Part shown: positions 1 to 11,894 of the stretch, piece by piece | Position numbering within the stretch: the first letter of the stretch is position 1 | Layout of the letters: the number at the start of each line of letters is the position of its first letter | Assembly: GCA_023052935.1 (NCBI GenBank) | Contig: CM041294.1 | Span: 105,943,116 to 106,007,115 of the forward strand | From: Piezodorus guildinii | Taxonomy: Eukaryota > Arthropoda > Insecta > Hemiptera > Pentatomidae | Reading direction: 5' to 3' | DNA length: 64,000 bases | Translations under genes and position numbers: made by a program | The notes under the pieces: model-generated | What the model was told of the DNA's origin: nothing | Databases searched by the model: none | What the model saw: the letters and a program-made list of their open reading frames with translations, nothing else

Positions 1-175
1 ACTACTTTATGCTTAATTCAAACGGATACAAAACGGAGTTAACCCCCTCTGAAGGCAAACGAATTACCTTGAATAAGAACCTCTTAATAGTGTGTTAAAA
101 CGATACTTACCTGAATAAAAACTATTCTAGAACAGCAAAAATATATAATTAAATGCTGAAATTACAGTAATTTAC

Positions 176-262
176 TGTTTTCAGTTAAAGCCATAAGGTG
201 GTTAGACCAAGATCAAACACAACCGCCAGGTTTTCCCCCAAATAAGAATACTCAGTTCAAAG
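176..262 (-). repeat. SINE-A remnant
   Basis: A short piece resembles the body of SINE-A (defined at 33129-33437): the CCGCCAGGTTTTCCCCCAA block and its left flank are recognisable on the plus strand, so the element lies on the minus strand. The tRNA-like head is missing. Age or truncation makes the ends uncertain. Confidence 0.4.
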
Positions 263-344
263 GAGCTGGGTAAGAAGAAGAGTCCTCAAACACAGGAATA
301 AACAAAAAGCAATATGAAGTAAAAAAAAAAAAAAAAAAAATGTA

Positions 345-572
345 CCTCAACAATCTAATAGGTGTATTGAGTTCCACAGACATTCGCCTTGATCAAGCTC
401 CGCCGCCAGGTTTTTTCCTCACTTTTGGGTACCTACTAAATAGAGACTGGCTGTGCCCTCAGAGGGTATCCATAAACGGTTGAAATAACAGAATAAATAA
501 TCCAGCCTTAGACGGAGTCCTAACTCGGGACCTGTAGACAGTAAACTAGTGCTCTATCCACTAGAGGACTAA
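345..572 (-). repeat. SINE-A copy, diverged
   Basis: Plus-strand order matches other SINE-A copies: a CCGCCAGG block, a GGGTACC(T)AC block, a GAGGGTATCCATA block, then AACAGAATAAATAAT, then a decayed tRNA-like head ending CTCTATCCACTAGAGGA. The tRNA-like promoter therefore lies at the high-coordinate end. The B-box region is mutated. An A-tract (322-340) lies just outside its tail side. Confidence 0.7.
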
Positions 573-798
573 TTTATTATTATAATTATCACCATTTATC
601 TATGGAATAAATAATTATACTGGTCGGTCAGACTTAAACCCATAACATTGAGATTATTAGTACACCTTAACCCTTGAGTTTTCATTAAATAACAATAAAT
701 CACTCAACATACATTTATAACGACCCAATTAACATTAATTACAGTTTTTAAGTTTAAGCTTATTTTATTTTGATACAAAAAAACGCTATGTATTTTAG

Positions 799-800
799 AC

Positions 801-887
<87 letters not shown>
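799..887. repeat. Compound (CA)n(TA)n microsatellite
   Basis: A short run of CA dinucleotides passes through CATACA into about 35 TA units. No flanking element tail is recognised. Confidence 0.95.
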
Positions 888-889
<2 letters not shown>

Positions 890-1708
890 ACTTTATCCCA
901 ATGAGCCGTTAGTGATTCATAAAAAAATTAATCTATATATATTTGAAAACATTTATAACTACGATCACAACATCAATATAATACTAAAGACAATTTTCAG
1001 GAAATGTTAAAAATAAATATAAAAACTTTTTTATTTAACTTGAATCAAAGCCATTTAAATAAATACATATATAACCTAAAATTAGCTAAAATAGTTGAAA
1101 AAAACACTTTTTCATGAAGTACAAAATGGATAAATGATTCAAGAGAAAAACCTTTATAAAACAAGGAAACCTAACACACATAAGTTCTCTAGAGTATGGC
1201 AGCGAGCTTAACTATTTAAAACTGCTTAAATTACAACTGGCCTTATTCACCAATAGACTCGTTATGCAGCTTGGCTAAACCAACCATGAGCTGTAAGTGG
1301 TGTTACAGCAGTGAATAGTATACGGGTCGGGTAATGAATGAAGCTTTACCACAAAGTCATAATACCTCTACGTTCTCTGAGAAACCCTATTAATTGAAAT
1401 GACTTTGCTTTTGAAAGTTCGAAAGTTAAATTTTAAATACTAAATTAAAAAAAAAAAAAGAAGCAGAAAACATAATTTCGAGTTGTAAGGTGATAGCAAC
1501 AATTAATTTACTTTTATGAACTTTCTCAGCACATTAAAATTAAATGAAAATAAATTAAAACCTTATTCTTAATTTAATTACTAAAAAAAGAATACAACAA
1601 ATAAGACGGATAATTTATACAAATATGTAAAAATATCAAGTTAGAAAATAAATATCCTTTAGTACCTGTAGGAAATCAACGTTTCATACATAAAAAATAA
1701 TAATAAGC

Positions 1709-1714
1709 TAAAAA

Positions 1715-1760
<46 letters not shown>
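1709..1760. repeat. (A)n(TA)n microsatellite
   Basis: An A-run leads directly into about 18 TA units. An A-run followed by TA can arise from a retroelement tail, but no element body is recognisable upstream. Confidence 0.9.
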
Positions 1761-1763
<3 letters not shown>

Positions 1764-2186
1764 TGAAATAAAGTGAACAAAAAGGTATGATAAATAAATA
1801 AAAAGTCCGAACAATAAACAGTCTTTGAATGGGAATGTGACAGTCCTAGTGTCTGTATCCTCAATACCCAGGGATCTTGATATATTCAAAGATATTCGAA
1901 ATGCTCTGAATATTTTATTCCTTACGCGTTGCTGATGCAGAGTTGACTGCAGGGAATCCGATGAACTCTTCTTATTGGATGAACTCTTCTTTAATGTTTC
2001 GGCGAAATAATTTAAGAGATAAAACAAGTCGATTACTACAAATGCGAACCACAAATATTTCGTCACTATAAATTTTAACTATGATTTTTTTATTTATTAA
2101 GCAGTATCCACTGATGTGGGTTTCATTAACTTAAAGTGTTAAAAAGACTTCTTTTCATAATACCAAGGACAATTGAAACGTTGATT

Positions 2187-2513
2187 CCAAAAGGTACTAT
2201 AGGACATTTTTTACGAATTGATTTTTTACATATTTGCATCATTTAGGTTTATCTAATTATTCTTTTTGATTTTATCCAATGAACACTCAAGTCCTTTTGA
2301 AAATCGATTGTAAAAGAAGTGCAATTATTTTCTAAAGATACTAAATTACAAATTTAAACATTTTAAAACACTAAAACATTTCAAAACATTAATATGATAT
2401 TGTTACTATAATAAAAAAAAAACAATTCTCCATTTTTAGCTAGTTTAATAATACAGTAACGAGACAATTTTGCGCTTTCTGCAATTTTCTAGAATGGATA
2501 TAGTACCTTTTGG
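2187..2513. repeat. Inverted-repeat pair, possible MITE
   Basis: CCAAAAGGTACTATA at 2187-2201 recurs as its exact reverse complement at 2499-2513. On the outer side both arms also share ACGTT, offset by a 3-4 base gap in the left arm. The 327-bp interval has no coding signal. This could be the ends of a small DNA transposon, but no target-site duplication is clear. Confidence 0.3.
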
Positions 2514-3035
2514 AACGTCTTAATTCTTCCGTATACTATAACCGATCATGAATTTATCCACATCGTCATTCCAGGTCATCCTTGTCTTCTTATTCTCTTA
2601 ATTGTCAAGAGGTAGACTTATTTGGGTAGTTCCTTCATTCCAGCATTCGTTTCAAATGTTCATATCAATTCAGAATTTTGTTTTCTTTCTTTTTTTCACA
2701 ATATCTTCAAAAATGATTCTTCTCTGAATGTTGCATTTCTTAATTTGCCCATTGTAGATATTCTGCCACAAGCTTCTCGTAGTTCATTCCTGTGGCTCAG
2801 AGGTTTTTCCTGAAGTTACTATTTAAAATCCAAGTTTATGACCTATATGTCATAATGCTCAGTAATATACCATTACAGATTTTTTTTGTTTGCTTTGAGG
2901 ATGATGTTGTGATGTTCCGGTTCCACAATACCGACTTAAGCTTTTATATGGTTTGTTTAAAATCTGTAATTTTAATCATAATCTTCACATCACAGGCACC
3001 ATCTATTTCTATTATGGAACCAAGATATTAAAAAA

Positions 3036-3281
3036 ACAAAGTACCGCTTCTATGCCAACGGCCTTGCAATGAGGTGACACTTAGCCGCCAGATTTCCCTC
3101 CCCCCCAGTTTTGGGAACCCACTTTAAAGATACTGGGTCTCCCCAAGGAGGGTATCTATACCCTAGAGTCGCACCTCGGCGGAATAACCAGAATAAATAA
3201 ATTCTGCCACAGCCGGGATTCGAACCCAGAACCAGGAGAACAGTTGACTAGTGTCTCTATCTCCTAAGCCAAGCTGCTCCA
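3036..3281 (-). repeat. SINE-A copy
   Basis: Most of SINE-A is present on the minus strand. The plus strand reads GCAATGAGG, CCGCCAG, a C-rich run, GGGAACCCACTTTAAAG, GGAGGGTATCTATACCCTAG, AACCAGAATAAATAAATTCTG, then GCCGGGATTCGAACCCAG, which is an almost perfect complementary tRNA B box. It ends in a decayed A-box region near 3270 (AGCTGCTCC). Confidence 0.85.
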
Positions 3282-3719
3282 GGATAAGATAATTGAAATG
3301 TCTTTAAATTTTAATATATAAATATAAATAGTTTTAATCTGGATATTGGTCCCCGATGTCCCTCAAGTGGTATTACAGAGACTGCTGTAACTTTTGTCAC
3401 GACCTGCAAAGCATTCGAAGCTTAAAAAGAACCACGGGACTATTCATACTTGCCGAGAATATGTTTTTTAGACAAATGAGCGAAATCAACACGTCGTTCA
3501 AAAAGATCATTTACGGCTGAATAACGACTTTGGATCTTCAGCTCACATTAACTTTTGGAAAGATGCCATTAGGTAGCTGAGCCTTAGAAGAAGACACAGA
3601 AATCAACCGCTGTATTCCCGGATAGCTGAAAGGCAAGGAGGGAATAAACCAATTAAAAAATTAAATATGCATTGAATTTTAACAATTCTTGTGCCTATCA
3701 AATGGGATCAACATATTTT

Positions 3720-3760
3720 AGCCCTGATGATAGGTCACAAGATTGGGCGGAAACGTAAAC
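3720..3760 (+). ncRNA. Decayed hammerhead-type motif
   Basis: CTGATGA at 3724-3730 is followed 20 bases later by GAAAC at 3750-3754, the two conserved cores of a hammerhead ribozyme. GCC precedes CTGATGA as in the better copies at 49708 and 50060. Stem II is disrupted and the 3' GGC partner is lost, so this copy is probably inactive. Related motifs are known in Penelope-like retroelements. I see no convincing Penelope protein upstream. Confidence 0.5.
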
Positions 3761-4470
3761 CTCTGAAAGTAAAAATAGTTCAGAGATTTTCATAATTGCC
3801 AAACAAAGTGTTATGTCAAACATTTAAATTTAATTCATGTATATATAAGTTAAATTGCTGTCGATTTCAACTGACAAACTAAACTTCATACAAAATATGA
3901 TAAACATTAATGTACCACATTAATTTATTAATCTTATTTTAAGACAACTACATGAAAGTTGATAACAGACTGTATTGATACGATCATATCACTTCAATGA
4001 ACGTTATCTATTACATTCATTAGATTAGATAAGAATGAATTAAAGTAGTCGCAACAAGATTACTAAAGACAACACGTCCTCGCACAACTCAACCCCGAAG
4101 GAACAAGAATAGTAAACAACGAAGAGGCCTTAAGACTGCCGTATCGACCCACAGCCAACCCGAGGCCTACTCTTAATACAGCCATGTCGTGTACACGATG
4201 ACTTACGATTTACATAAACAGCCCTCAGGGTCGTTTCCTATACGAATCTTCATTACCTGACTCTGGACTTCAGCATTAGTAAGGCTTCACTACAGGTAAC
4301 ATAATTCAACCTGTTACCTGAGGAGAAAGTAATAATTAAGTGGAGCAAACTTTGTCATTCTTAAATTATTCAGTATTAAATAGTAATATAAAAATAATAG
4401 TATTCATTATAAATAAATAATAAAAGCCATAGACCTCCTTCAAAAAGACAAAAATCAAAAACACCAACTG
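3761..4470. other. No gene seen
   Basis: AT-rich DNA with one less AT-rich stretch around 4070-4330. No family signal was recognised on either strand. Confidence 0.5.
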
Positions 4471-4474
4471 AGGG

Positions 4475-4652
4475 TGTAGGGTTCAGTACATAATAAGATC
4501 CGTATAGTTTCTAGGCCAAAAGATCTGAGAGATTGCACACAGCAGATTGATTTTAATTTTCGATTTTGAGTACCCACTTTATAGAGGCTGGGTGTGCTTC
4601 AGGAACTTACAAAACGCGGGATCCAGGGGACAGTTCATTAATGCCCTCCTAT
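4475..4652 (-). repeat. SINE-A copy, degenerate
   Basis: The tail-side block (TTCAGTACATAATA, then TTTCTAGGCC) and the GTACCCACTTTATAGAGGCTGG block are in SINE-A order. The tRNA-like head is badly eroded near 4650. Confidence 0.5.
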
Positions 4653-4715
4653 TTAAGCTATTTCAGACTATTTCAATCTGAATGATACCAACAGAATATG
4701 AAAACCCTTTAAATT

Positions 4716-5010
4716 TTACATATAAACGGCCAGTTTAATCAAATCCGTTAGAGCCATTTTTGAGAAAATCGTAAAAAGGTGAAAAAAATTAATTGTATAG
4801 AGTAGCACTTTCAGCCAGCCTATTTTGTTGAAAAGGATGCTGTAACATCTCGGACTTATATGAAGTTTAATTTTCGTGCGACTTCGTTTTGGTGCTTGAC
4901 TGACCACAACACAGATTATACAAACAGACCTTTTTTCAAGATTTGGTTATTTGGACTCAAGAGAACCAAAAACGTGTATTTCCGTTGAAAATTGGAATTC
5001 GAAAATGTTT
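4716..5010. repeat. Dispersed repeat D, copy 1
   Basis: About 290 bp matching 34230-34550 along its length. Shared blocks are GAGAAAATCGTAAAAAGGTG (identical 20 bp), GCTGTAACAT.TCGG, TTTCGT.C.ACTT, and AAAACGT.TATTTCCGTT. It has no coding capacity and I do not recognise the family. A shorter copy lies at 39340-39545 and a weak one at 35180-35280. Confidence 0.65.
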
Positions 5011-5014
5011 ACTT

Positions 5015-5125
5015 TCGCAATACTTTCCCTTACTATATAGGCATACTATTTCCCTTACTATACTATACTATACTATTTCCCTTACCTTACTATACTATTA
5101 CCCTTACTATTTCTTATATAGGCAC
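5015..5125. repeat. Irregular CCCTTACTATA tandem array
   Basis: Variants of TTTCCCTTACTATACTA recur about five times with uneven spacing, ending near TTTCTTATATAGGCA. A degenerate minisatellite. Confidence 0.75.
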
Positions 5126-6575
5126 GTGAAAGTAATATAGAAAATATAGACAGTATACGAAATTAAAAAATAGTAAAAATAAAATACAGGAGAGGCATAG
5201 AAAACTATATTAAAAGTCATTCCGTAAACCAACAAAAACTTCAAAATAAAGTCCTGTGTACTAAACGACTAAAATTGAAAAAAATACAAAATTAAATAGC
5301 AAACGAAAAAATAATAATAATAATAATAATAAAAAGAAAAGGCACATTGAAATTATAAAAACAGAGAAAATATTGAAATTTCATAATACATATTAAAATT
5401 TAAAAAAACAGGTAAAACTTAAGACAAGAGACTAAATAAATGATAAACTCCGTGGCCTTCAAATATTCATCCAATGAACGACAAAAAGAAACGATTTTAA
5501 TATGAATATCGGGTAATGATCGTCATACCTATTGCAATTGTTTATTTTGTCAGAAGAAATATTTTGAACTGAGCATTGATAAAAATGTTAATAATAATGC
5601 CAGAATAAGAGATAACTCTAGATATATTTAAGCCAAATAAAACATAATTTTAAGAGAAAAATATTACTTTTACAAAACATTATAAGATAAGGAAAATAAA
5701 AAAGCAAAACTCGTAAAACAATAACATTATTCTTAAATTGAATAAGAGGCCAATTATTCTTTAAATTTCTTAATAGAAGAAAAACTCCATAATGACTCCG
5801 ACTCAAGCATGAATAATTCGAATGAAAAACAGCTTAAAAAAACAATTAAAAATATTTCAGGGTGGAGCGAATCAGTGAAATTCAGATGAAAAGTTATCAA
5901 TAAAAAATTAAGGAGTAGCCGGCGGTATCCAAGTCACGTAGGAGAATAAAATCATGTTCTGCATTGCTTGACGAGGTCGGCATAGCTTTAGCAATAAAGA
6001 CACTTTAAAAGCTCAACTGAATCGTCAAACAGCTTATTTACAATTTCCTCAAGATTAATTTATTTTTAGGGGTATTAGGGTAAAAATTAATTTAAATAAA
6101 TCAAACTATTAAATTGTAGTGATCAATAATTATTTTTATAATCTAAATTTTAAAGACAGTAATGAAACCCATGATTGAAATAAGGTAATAAGAAAATATA
6201 ATATTTATATGCTAGAGCCACTTTAACTAGCACATAAAAAAAGTCAGAGATATTGATAAAAGCAGATATCAAGGTTGTCAACTAACTATAATCAATAACA
6301 GCAAATAATATAGATTTATATGAATTGATTTAATAAACATAAATCGTTTAGCTGCTCTTAATCCCAAAAAAATATCACTAGGTGGTTTGGGATGTAACGA
6401 GAGGGTTGATGTAAAAACCCGTAACTTTTATTTTTCTTTAAATATAAATACTATAGATTACCTAGACAGGTTTTAAAAAACAAATTATACAAAAAATCTC
6501 AAAATATGCACACTATCAGTTCTACGTTGCTAACAGAAAGTTATAAACATATAACCTTTTTACTAACTAATAAAT
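5126..6575. other. AT-rich DNA, no gene seen
   Basis: A short (ATA)n run near 5310-5332 is the only simple repeat. No coding or RNA gene signal was recognised. Confidence 0.5.
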
Positions 6576-6578
6576 TAG

Positions 6579-7175
6579 TTCTACTCTATAGACATTGATA
6601 GAGCTCTCAACTCTAAATACAATCCACTTTACAGAACTATTTGTAACTTAAACAGCCCTCAGCTGAAAGATTATTTAAGTTATCATGTTAATATAAATAA
6701 ACTGAGACTCTTTAGCCAACTAAGAATATCAGATACTGAAAATTTGAAACTTTTTAATAAGAATACCGCTTTCAATATAAAAACAGAGGGAAAATGTAGA
6801 TGGTGTCAAGAACATATCAACGAAAACTTAGAACACCTGTTATTGCAATGTCCTACACTCAGTATTGGAAGGGAATATTTATTACCTGGGAAATCATATT
6901 GTTCAAAACAGTGAACAATCATCCTTAGAAAACATTCTAAATATTGATGATCTGGATAAGAACTATAAATATTTAAGGAGACAACAAATCCACATAATTT
7001 GTCTGACAATATTTACTAAAATGTCCCTGTAAGCAATTGGAAATTATTTATGCATTTAAATTTTTATGTATGTATTTATAACTATGTCATATGTATGTAT
7101 AACTAACACCAAACGTGCCTAAGTCCATGGCTAAAATATGTCTATAATAGCCAATAAACTAAATTTAACAAAAAA
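6579..7175 (+). pseudogene. LINE ORF2 C-terminal end with Cys/His knuckle, frameshifted
   Basis: The frame is open from 6579 to a stop at 6912-6914 and encodes a C-terminal non-LTR retrotransposon segment. The peptide CRWCQEHINENLEHLLLQC (from 6795) gives a CX2C...HX4C knuckle followed by PTLSIGREYL, a pattern known from the C-termini of I/R1/Jockey-type ORF2 proteins. A +1 frameshift near 6907 continues the protein (NSEQSSLENILNIDD...) to a second stop at 7030-7032. The roughly 140-bp 3' UTR contains AATAAA near its end and fades into AACAAAAAAT and ATATAT. The element is 5'-truncated: RT and endonuclease are absent. The exact clade is not settled. Confidence 0.75.
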
Positions 7176-7601
7176 TATATATAGATATATCAAGAAGTTA
7201 TAGCTTTTAGTTAAAATATTTTTAACTCGACTGACTTCCGATTATTTCAACCTATGATAATAAAATGTATTAATATAACCTAATATTAAACACAAATATA
7301 GAATATTTTTAATTTGTGGAGAAAAATCAGACCAGACGAGTTTAATAAAAAAAATATATTTATTTATCAATTATCAAGGGTATATTCTCCTTGAGCAATC
7401 GTTGACATAAAGTTGCTGAGAGAAAGAACCTGATAGTGAGCAGCTGATTGAGGGAGCCTTGTGTAAGACACTGATTAATCAACTGCCTTGATTAACGCAA
7501 GCTAATGACCTAGCAAACAGAATGTCTTTACAACACGTCCAAGTCTCAATGTATCCAACTTATACATAATTTATAACAATAACTATAATTACAACCATAA
7601 C

Positions 7602-7664
<63 letters not shown>

Positions 7665-8433
7665 TATATATAAAATAATATAAAAGAAAAAGACTTCAAA
7701 AGAGGTAGGTAATTTGTCTGTATGTCATCAAAATCTATTACTGTAATTAATAATGTCTTTGTTTTTTTATAACTACTTTTACTCAACTCACTATTTCAAG
7801 TTGAAACGCACACCACAATAATTGGTAACTGAACGATAAGCGATTCATAGCTTTTTGGTTTATTGATCACATATATGATTTCCTCATTCAAATCCCAACT
7901 TTTCCAATACCTTCTGTCACACTAAATAAACAATCAGCAAATGTGATATTTAAATTCTAGATATCTAAATCAAATGAACGAAAATAACTCTTTACCGCCC
8001 AATTTTCTTTTAAATTCATTTATTTTTCATTTTGTTAGAAGTAAGATTTTTTTTTGTTTAGGAAACCAAATTTAGGAGTTTTTTTTTCTTAATTTTTGTT
8101 GTATGATTTTTTTCCTCACTTTACCATAAGTTATTTAAATAATAATTAATTATGTTTCTATTGTCTGTTGGCCAGACATATTATATATTTCAACTGCACA
8201 AAACTGTTTTTCTTAAAGGACTCAGAATATATTTTTTTCTATTCTATTCTATAACTGCACATACATATATTTAGGAAATTTAAGGCAGTTAACGTTGTAC
8301 TACACTATTCAAACCTACAAGCACACAGGCAAATTATCATATTTTCGCGAGAAAAAAATTGAAAAGATTCATTACAGAGGTTTTTAAGGTTCTCGACGTT
8401 CAATCAAAAAATAGTCAATTATATTTCAACATT
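7176..8433. other. AT-rich DNA, no gene seen
   Basis: Contains the microsatellite listed next. Nothing else was recognised. Confidence 0.5.
7603..7672. repeat. (TA)n microsatellite
   Basis: About 34 TA units with one phase slip (AATATA) near 7658. Confidence 0.95.
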
Positions 8434-8630
8434 GGAGCGGCCTGGTCTATTGGATAGATCAATAAGATAGTTTACTTCGGGTTCCGGGTTCGAATCCTGT
8501 CCGAATAATTAATTATTCTGTTATTTTAGCTGGGAGGCGACCCGTAGATAAGGAGACCCTCCTGGGACATACCTTGCCTCTCTTAATTGTATACTCAAAA
8601 TATTTTTTTATGAATTGGAGAAAAATCAGT
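8434..8630 (+). repeat. SINE-A copy, 3'-truncated
   Basis: This plus-strand copy keeps the tRNA-like head: GGAGCGGCCTGGTCTATTGG followed by a GATAGATC A-box region, then GGGTTCGAATCC as a good B box. The body follows (ATTATTCTGTTA, GGCGACCC, GGAGACCCTCCTGGG, then a decayed GGGTAC...GGGGAAAA part). The distal tail is missing. RNA polymerase III promoter boxes are a known property of tRNA-derived SINEs. Confidence 0.8.
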
Positions 8631-9610
8631 AAAAAAAAGTTTCAAGATAATATTGGTGTTTAGTATCTAAGGTACCATTATAGTGCCTATAACAAGTATA
8701 ATACCATAAGTGCATCTAAAGTAAGAGTATGCAGGATATTAATACCTAATTGTATTAATATTTTTTTAAAAGTTTATTTTAACTAACAGATGAATCGAAT
8801 CCAACATTTGAATAATTCAACAGTTATACTAAATCCCACTAGCCGCTCGTAAAATATGAATATTATACAGGGTTTTTCAGGCGACAACTAGAGAACAATT
8901 GACTCTAAGCAGGACCCTGGTGAGATTGAATTCGGAGTAGTTTGGGCAAAAAAGGGTAGAGCCAGGAGGATGAGGTTATAATGGAATGGGATGATTTGAC
9001 TTTGTGTTTTGCCTCTATCCCCCTCCTCCAACCTAAAACCCACAACCTAACAGTGTTTAATCAGACCAGGGCTCGCCCTCATCTTTCGCTACACATAAAT
9101 TTAACCCTAAATTGATGTCATGAGCATTGTAGAAAATAAAATGAGGGAATTCTATATGTACACAGGGAGGAATGTTAATTATTCCGGAATAAATTCATTC
9201 CTTTTAAATTTCATGCATTTTAATTACTACTTTTGGAATATAAGATATTTATGACATTGACAGCATAGTTTAAAGATAACTTCAAAAGCGTATGTTATTA
9301 CAAAAATTGAAAAATGTCAGCAAGAATAAAAATATGAATGAAATACATTGCTAGAAGAAAAACAGCAGTTATCAATACCATTAGATACAATTCTCTAGCG
9401 AAGAATAGTTGGAATATTTCATGAAAATTCTGACTTTAAATCAAGAAAAAATAAATATTACATATGAGGGAAATACATATAATAAAACGCTGCAAATTAT
9501 TGCACAAGGGTTTATTATTTTCAAATAACTATATTAGGACATAACTCTTAATAAAACTATATATAGATAGTTAAGCAACATGAAAAGCAATAAATAATTC
9601 AAAGAAAACA
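8631..9610. other. No gene seen
   Basis: AT-rich, with a less AT-rich segment at 8870-9080 that includes a C-rich block (CCCCCTCCTCC). No protein or element family was recognised. Confidence 0.45.
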
Positions 9611-9615
9611 GTACG

Positions 9616-9877
9616 TGTATAGCCTGGGGCTTGTGGTGTATACTCCGGGGAGATTGCACTCACATTTCTCGATGCATTTTGTAGTGTAGAGTCATCACTT
9701 CCTACGCCTAATTTTGTGAGTGGCCACCATTTGATAGAAGGGTCTCACATACCCGAGAGGCTGTGAGTGAATCCTTATTTAATTACATCCTTATAAAGTC
9801 CCGCCGGGACTGGAATTCAAACTTACAACCTTTAGCATGAGAGACTAGCGCACTAGCCACTCAGCCACGGGCTTCCT
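9616..9877 (-). repeat. SINE-C, tRNA-derived SINE
   Basis: The minus strand reads GCCCGTGGCTGAGTGGCTAG (A box), then CATGCTAAAGGTTGTAAGTT and TGAATTCCAGTCCC (decayed B box), then GGCGGGACTTTATAAGGAT. The head has tRNA spacing, but a non-tRNA body of about 170 bp follows, so it is a SINE and not a tRNA gene. The body differs from SINE-A and SINE-B. No target-site duplication was found. Confidence 0.75.
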
Positions 9878-9879
9878 CT

Positions 9880-11045
9880 GGTGGTCTAATCATCACTGCT
9901 AACTTCAAAACGCTATATCTCTGCTATTTGAATATTGAATAAGCGACAATTTTTCACAGGTTTTAGAACCTAATACTATTTCCACTATCGAAGGAATAGA
10001 GTGAAAGTGCAAACCATGTATACATATACTAATGGCTAATAATGGCCATTGTATAACATTTAAAAGAAATAAATGGGAATTGAGCGACGATTAGAAAGTA
10101 CGCCATGTTGCGGGAGCTAAAACGAACGCACAAAACGAAATTCATGTTTAACAGAGCGCTTTTCCTGCCTTGGGGTAAACTCCACGCCCGCCTCCATTCA
10201 CTCATTATTCCCATTACCGCTAATAGAATAAGTAAGTACTTTATTGCCGGGATGAATGCACTTTAAAGTTATCTATCGGGAAAAGCGATCGTCCGGTGGT
10301 GTAACATTCAATTACCGTGTTCAATTATATTCAAAGGAAGGAATACCTTTGATCAAACGCTATTACACTGCTTTTATAGCTTGTGATCAACTCACAGAAT
10401 ATCTTTAGCGTAAAAATAAAATAAAATACAAACATCCTATCTCTAAGGTAAAACGTTTATTATCATAAAAAAATACCCCGAAAAAACATAAATGCAGATT
10501 AAAATTACTAGCAACAAGGAAATTCCAAACCTTGAGTATTCCGAAAAATAATATATGCTATTAGGTTATTCTTCATAAACCTCTTTTTATTTAAATTTAG
10601 ATATAATAAACTGTTGGATTCAGCTGTAAAAGTACGGGTGGGTGTATAAAACAAGTGAAAGAGAAACTAGGTAGACTATAAATGACGAATGAAGACTGCT
10701 TAGATAAAGAGCATTTTGGAAAAAAAAATTAAAAGAAGTTAAAGGAAGAAGGAGAGACGAGGTAGAAAATGGACTGAGATAAAGCTGGAGGAACAGTCCA
10801 GCAGAATGAAAGATTTGGAGGAAAAAGAAAGCAGTACGTTTGAAGATTAATCCAAAATGATATATTTGTTTTAATTCTTGAAAAAAAAAAGAAGAGAAAC
10901 TTCTGGATTATTCATTTGTAGGAATACCTACACTTATTAATCATCTTCCATAATATATTGCTTGTTTCGCAACTAGGAAATAATTCAGACATTGCTACGA
11001 GAGCGAGAGAATTTTGCCTGCCAAGACCAAAAAGTGGAAGTACTT
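9880..11045. other. No gene seen
   Basis: AT-rich, with a purine-rich stretch at 10700-10850. No recognisable coding or RNA element. Confidence 0.45.
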
Positions 11046-11049
11046 CTCA

Positions 11050-11190
11050 AAGAATGGTGTTATGCAAGCTTTGGTGGAAGAAAATACCAGAAAACGTGTT
11101 CAAGAACTTGCAGGGAAACTAGGTGTAAGCAAATCTACCGTCGATGACTACCTCAAAAAGATTGGAAAGGTGATACAATTAGAAAGTTGA
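11050..11190 (+). pseudogene. mariner transposase HTH fragment
   Basis: Forty-six codons encode ...QALVEENTRKRVQELAGKLG followed by VSKSTVDDYLKKIGKV, matching the second helix-turn-helix of mariner-family transposases (the ELAxxLGVSxSTVxxHLKxIGKV pattern). The segment ends in a stop straight after VIQLES. There is no catalytic domain, and LINE-X sequence begins within about 10-20 bases, so the mariner was truncated, probably by rearrangement. It is not part of the 26.8-kb mariner. Confidence 0.75.
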
Positions 11191-11199
11191 ATTCCTAAC

Positions 11200-11670
11200 T
11201 GATTATAACTGAATTGTTAGTTCCTTAATATTCCCCCACTTTGACTACTGCTGTACGGTGTATGGGGTATCTCTGGAGATCTCAAGACAAAACTAAAACG
11301 ATTATGCAACTCCTTTATCCACTTCATCTTTGGGATACCCAGGGACTCTGTTACCTGATTCTACGAAGAATTGATGTGGAATCATTCCTACCGTTTCTGG
11401 CTTCCTTCATCTTCCAAATTCTCCAATCCCGCCGTCCGACTTAAATATCAGATATGTTTTTTTTCAAATCCTCAGTCCCCTCCCGCAACACTCGCTCACG
11501 GCTTTCGGACATGTATATAACACCCCATCGAACCGCAGCTTTCGACAGATCTTTCCTAATTAGGTCCTCATCCTTATGGAACTCTATTTCTTCTTATATC
11601 CGTGACTCCAATACTCTTCCGACATTCAAATCTCGCCTGTTCAATCATCTCCTGTCCCTCTAATAACCGA
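11200..11670 (+). pseudogene. LINE-X ORF2 C-terminal fragment, frameshifted
   Basis: Three frames together give SLIFPHFDYCCTVYG, then KLKRLCNSFIHFIFGIPRDS, then a C-terminus SRLSDMYITPHRTAAFDRSF...SLWNSISSYIRD...FKSRLFNHLL. The order and motifs (SLIFPHFDY, LKRL, RTxAFxxSF, LWNS, FKSRL) match the C-terminus of CR1/Jockey-like LINE proteins. The related copy at 14101-14760 matches over the first two blocks, and the copy at 63790-64000 matches over the last. At least two frameshifts and one stop make it non-functional. Confidence 0.8.
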
Positions 11671-11894
11671 AGAATCCTAATTAGTTTCCTAATTTCAATT
11701 AAAAGTTATTCAAAAGGGATTAGTCCCAGAATAAATAAAAAAATATTATTATTATTTTCTCCTGCATTGGAGTACTGCATACAGACGATATTAGTACATT
11801 ATTATTAAATAGTATAGAATTTTATTCCTAGCCATATTTCCTTATTGGATTCAAGAAATGCGTCACACATTCGTCGGGTTTTCTCAACGTCAAT

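Larger units (their letters stand above)
573..2175. other. AT-rich DNA, no gene seen
   Basis: Apart from the two microsatellites listed separately, I see no coding frame with family signal, no RNA gene and no clear mobile element here. Short frames are low-complexity translations of TA and A tracts. Confidence 0.5.

Noticed and set aside
3360..3720. A Penelope GIY-YIG endonuclease upstream of the first hammerhead motif
   Set aside because: A few suggestive residues (SSAHINFWKDAIR) were seen, but no GIY or YIG motif and no consistent frame.
5015..5125. A CRISPR-like array
   Set aside because: The CCCTTACTATA units are adjacent and irregular, without uniform spacers, in a eukaryotic sequence.
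9795..9877. A tRNA gene on the minus strand
   Set aside because: The A and B boxes are tRNA-like but the acceptor and anticodon arms do not pair properly and a SINE body follows, so it is the head of SINE-C.
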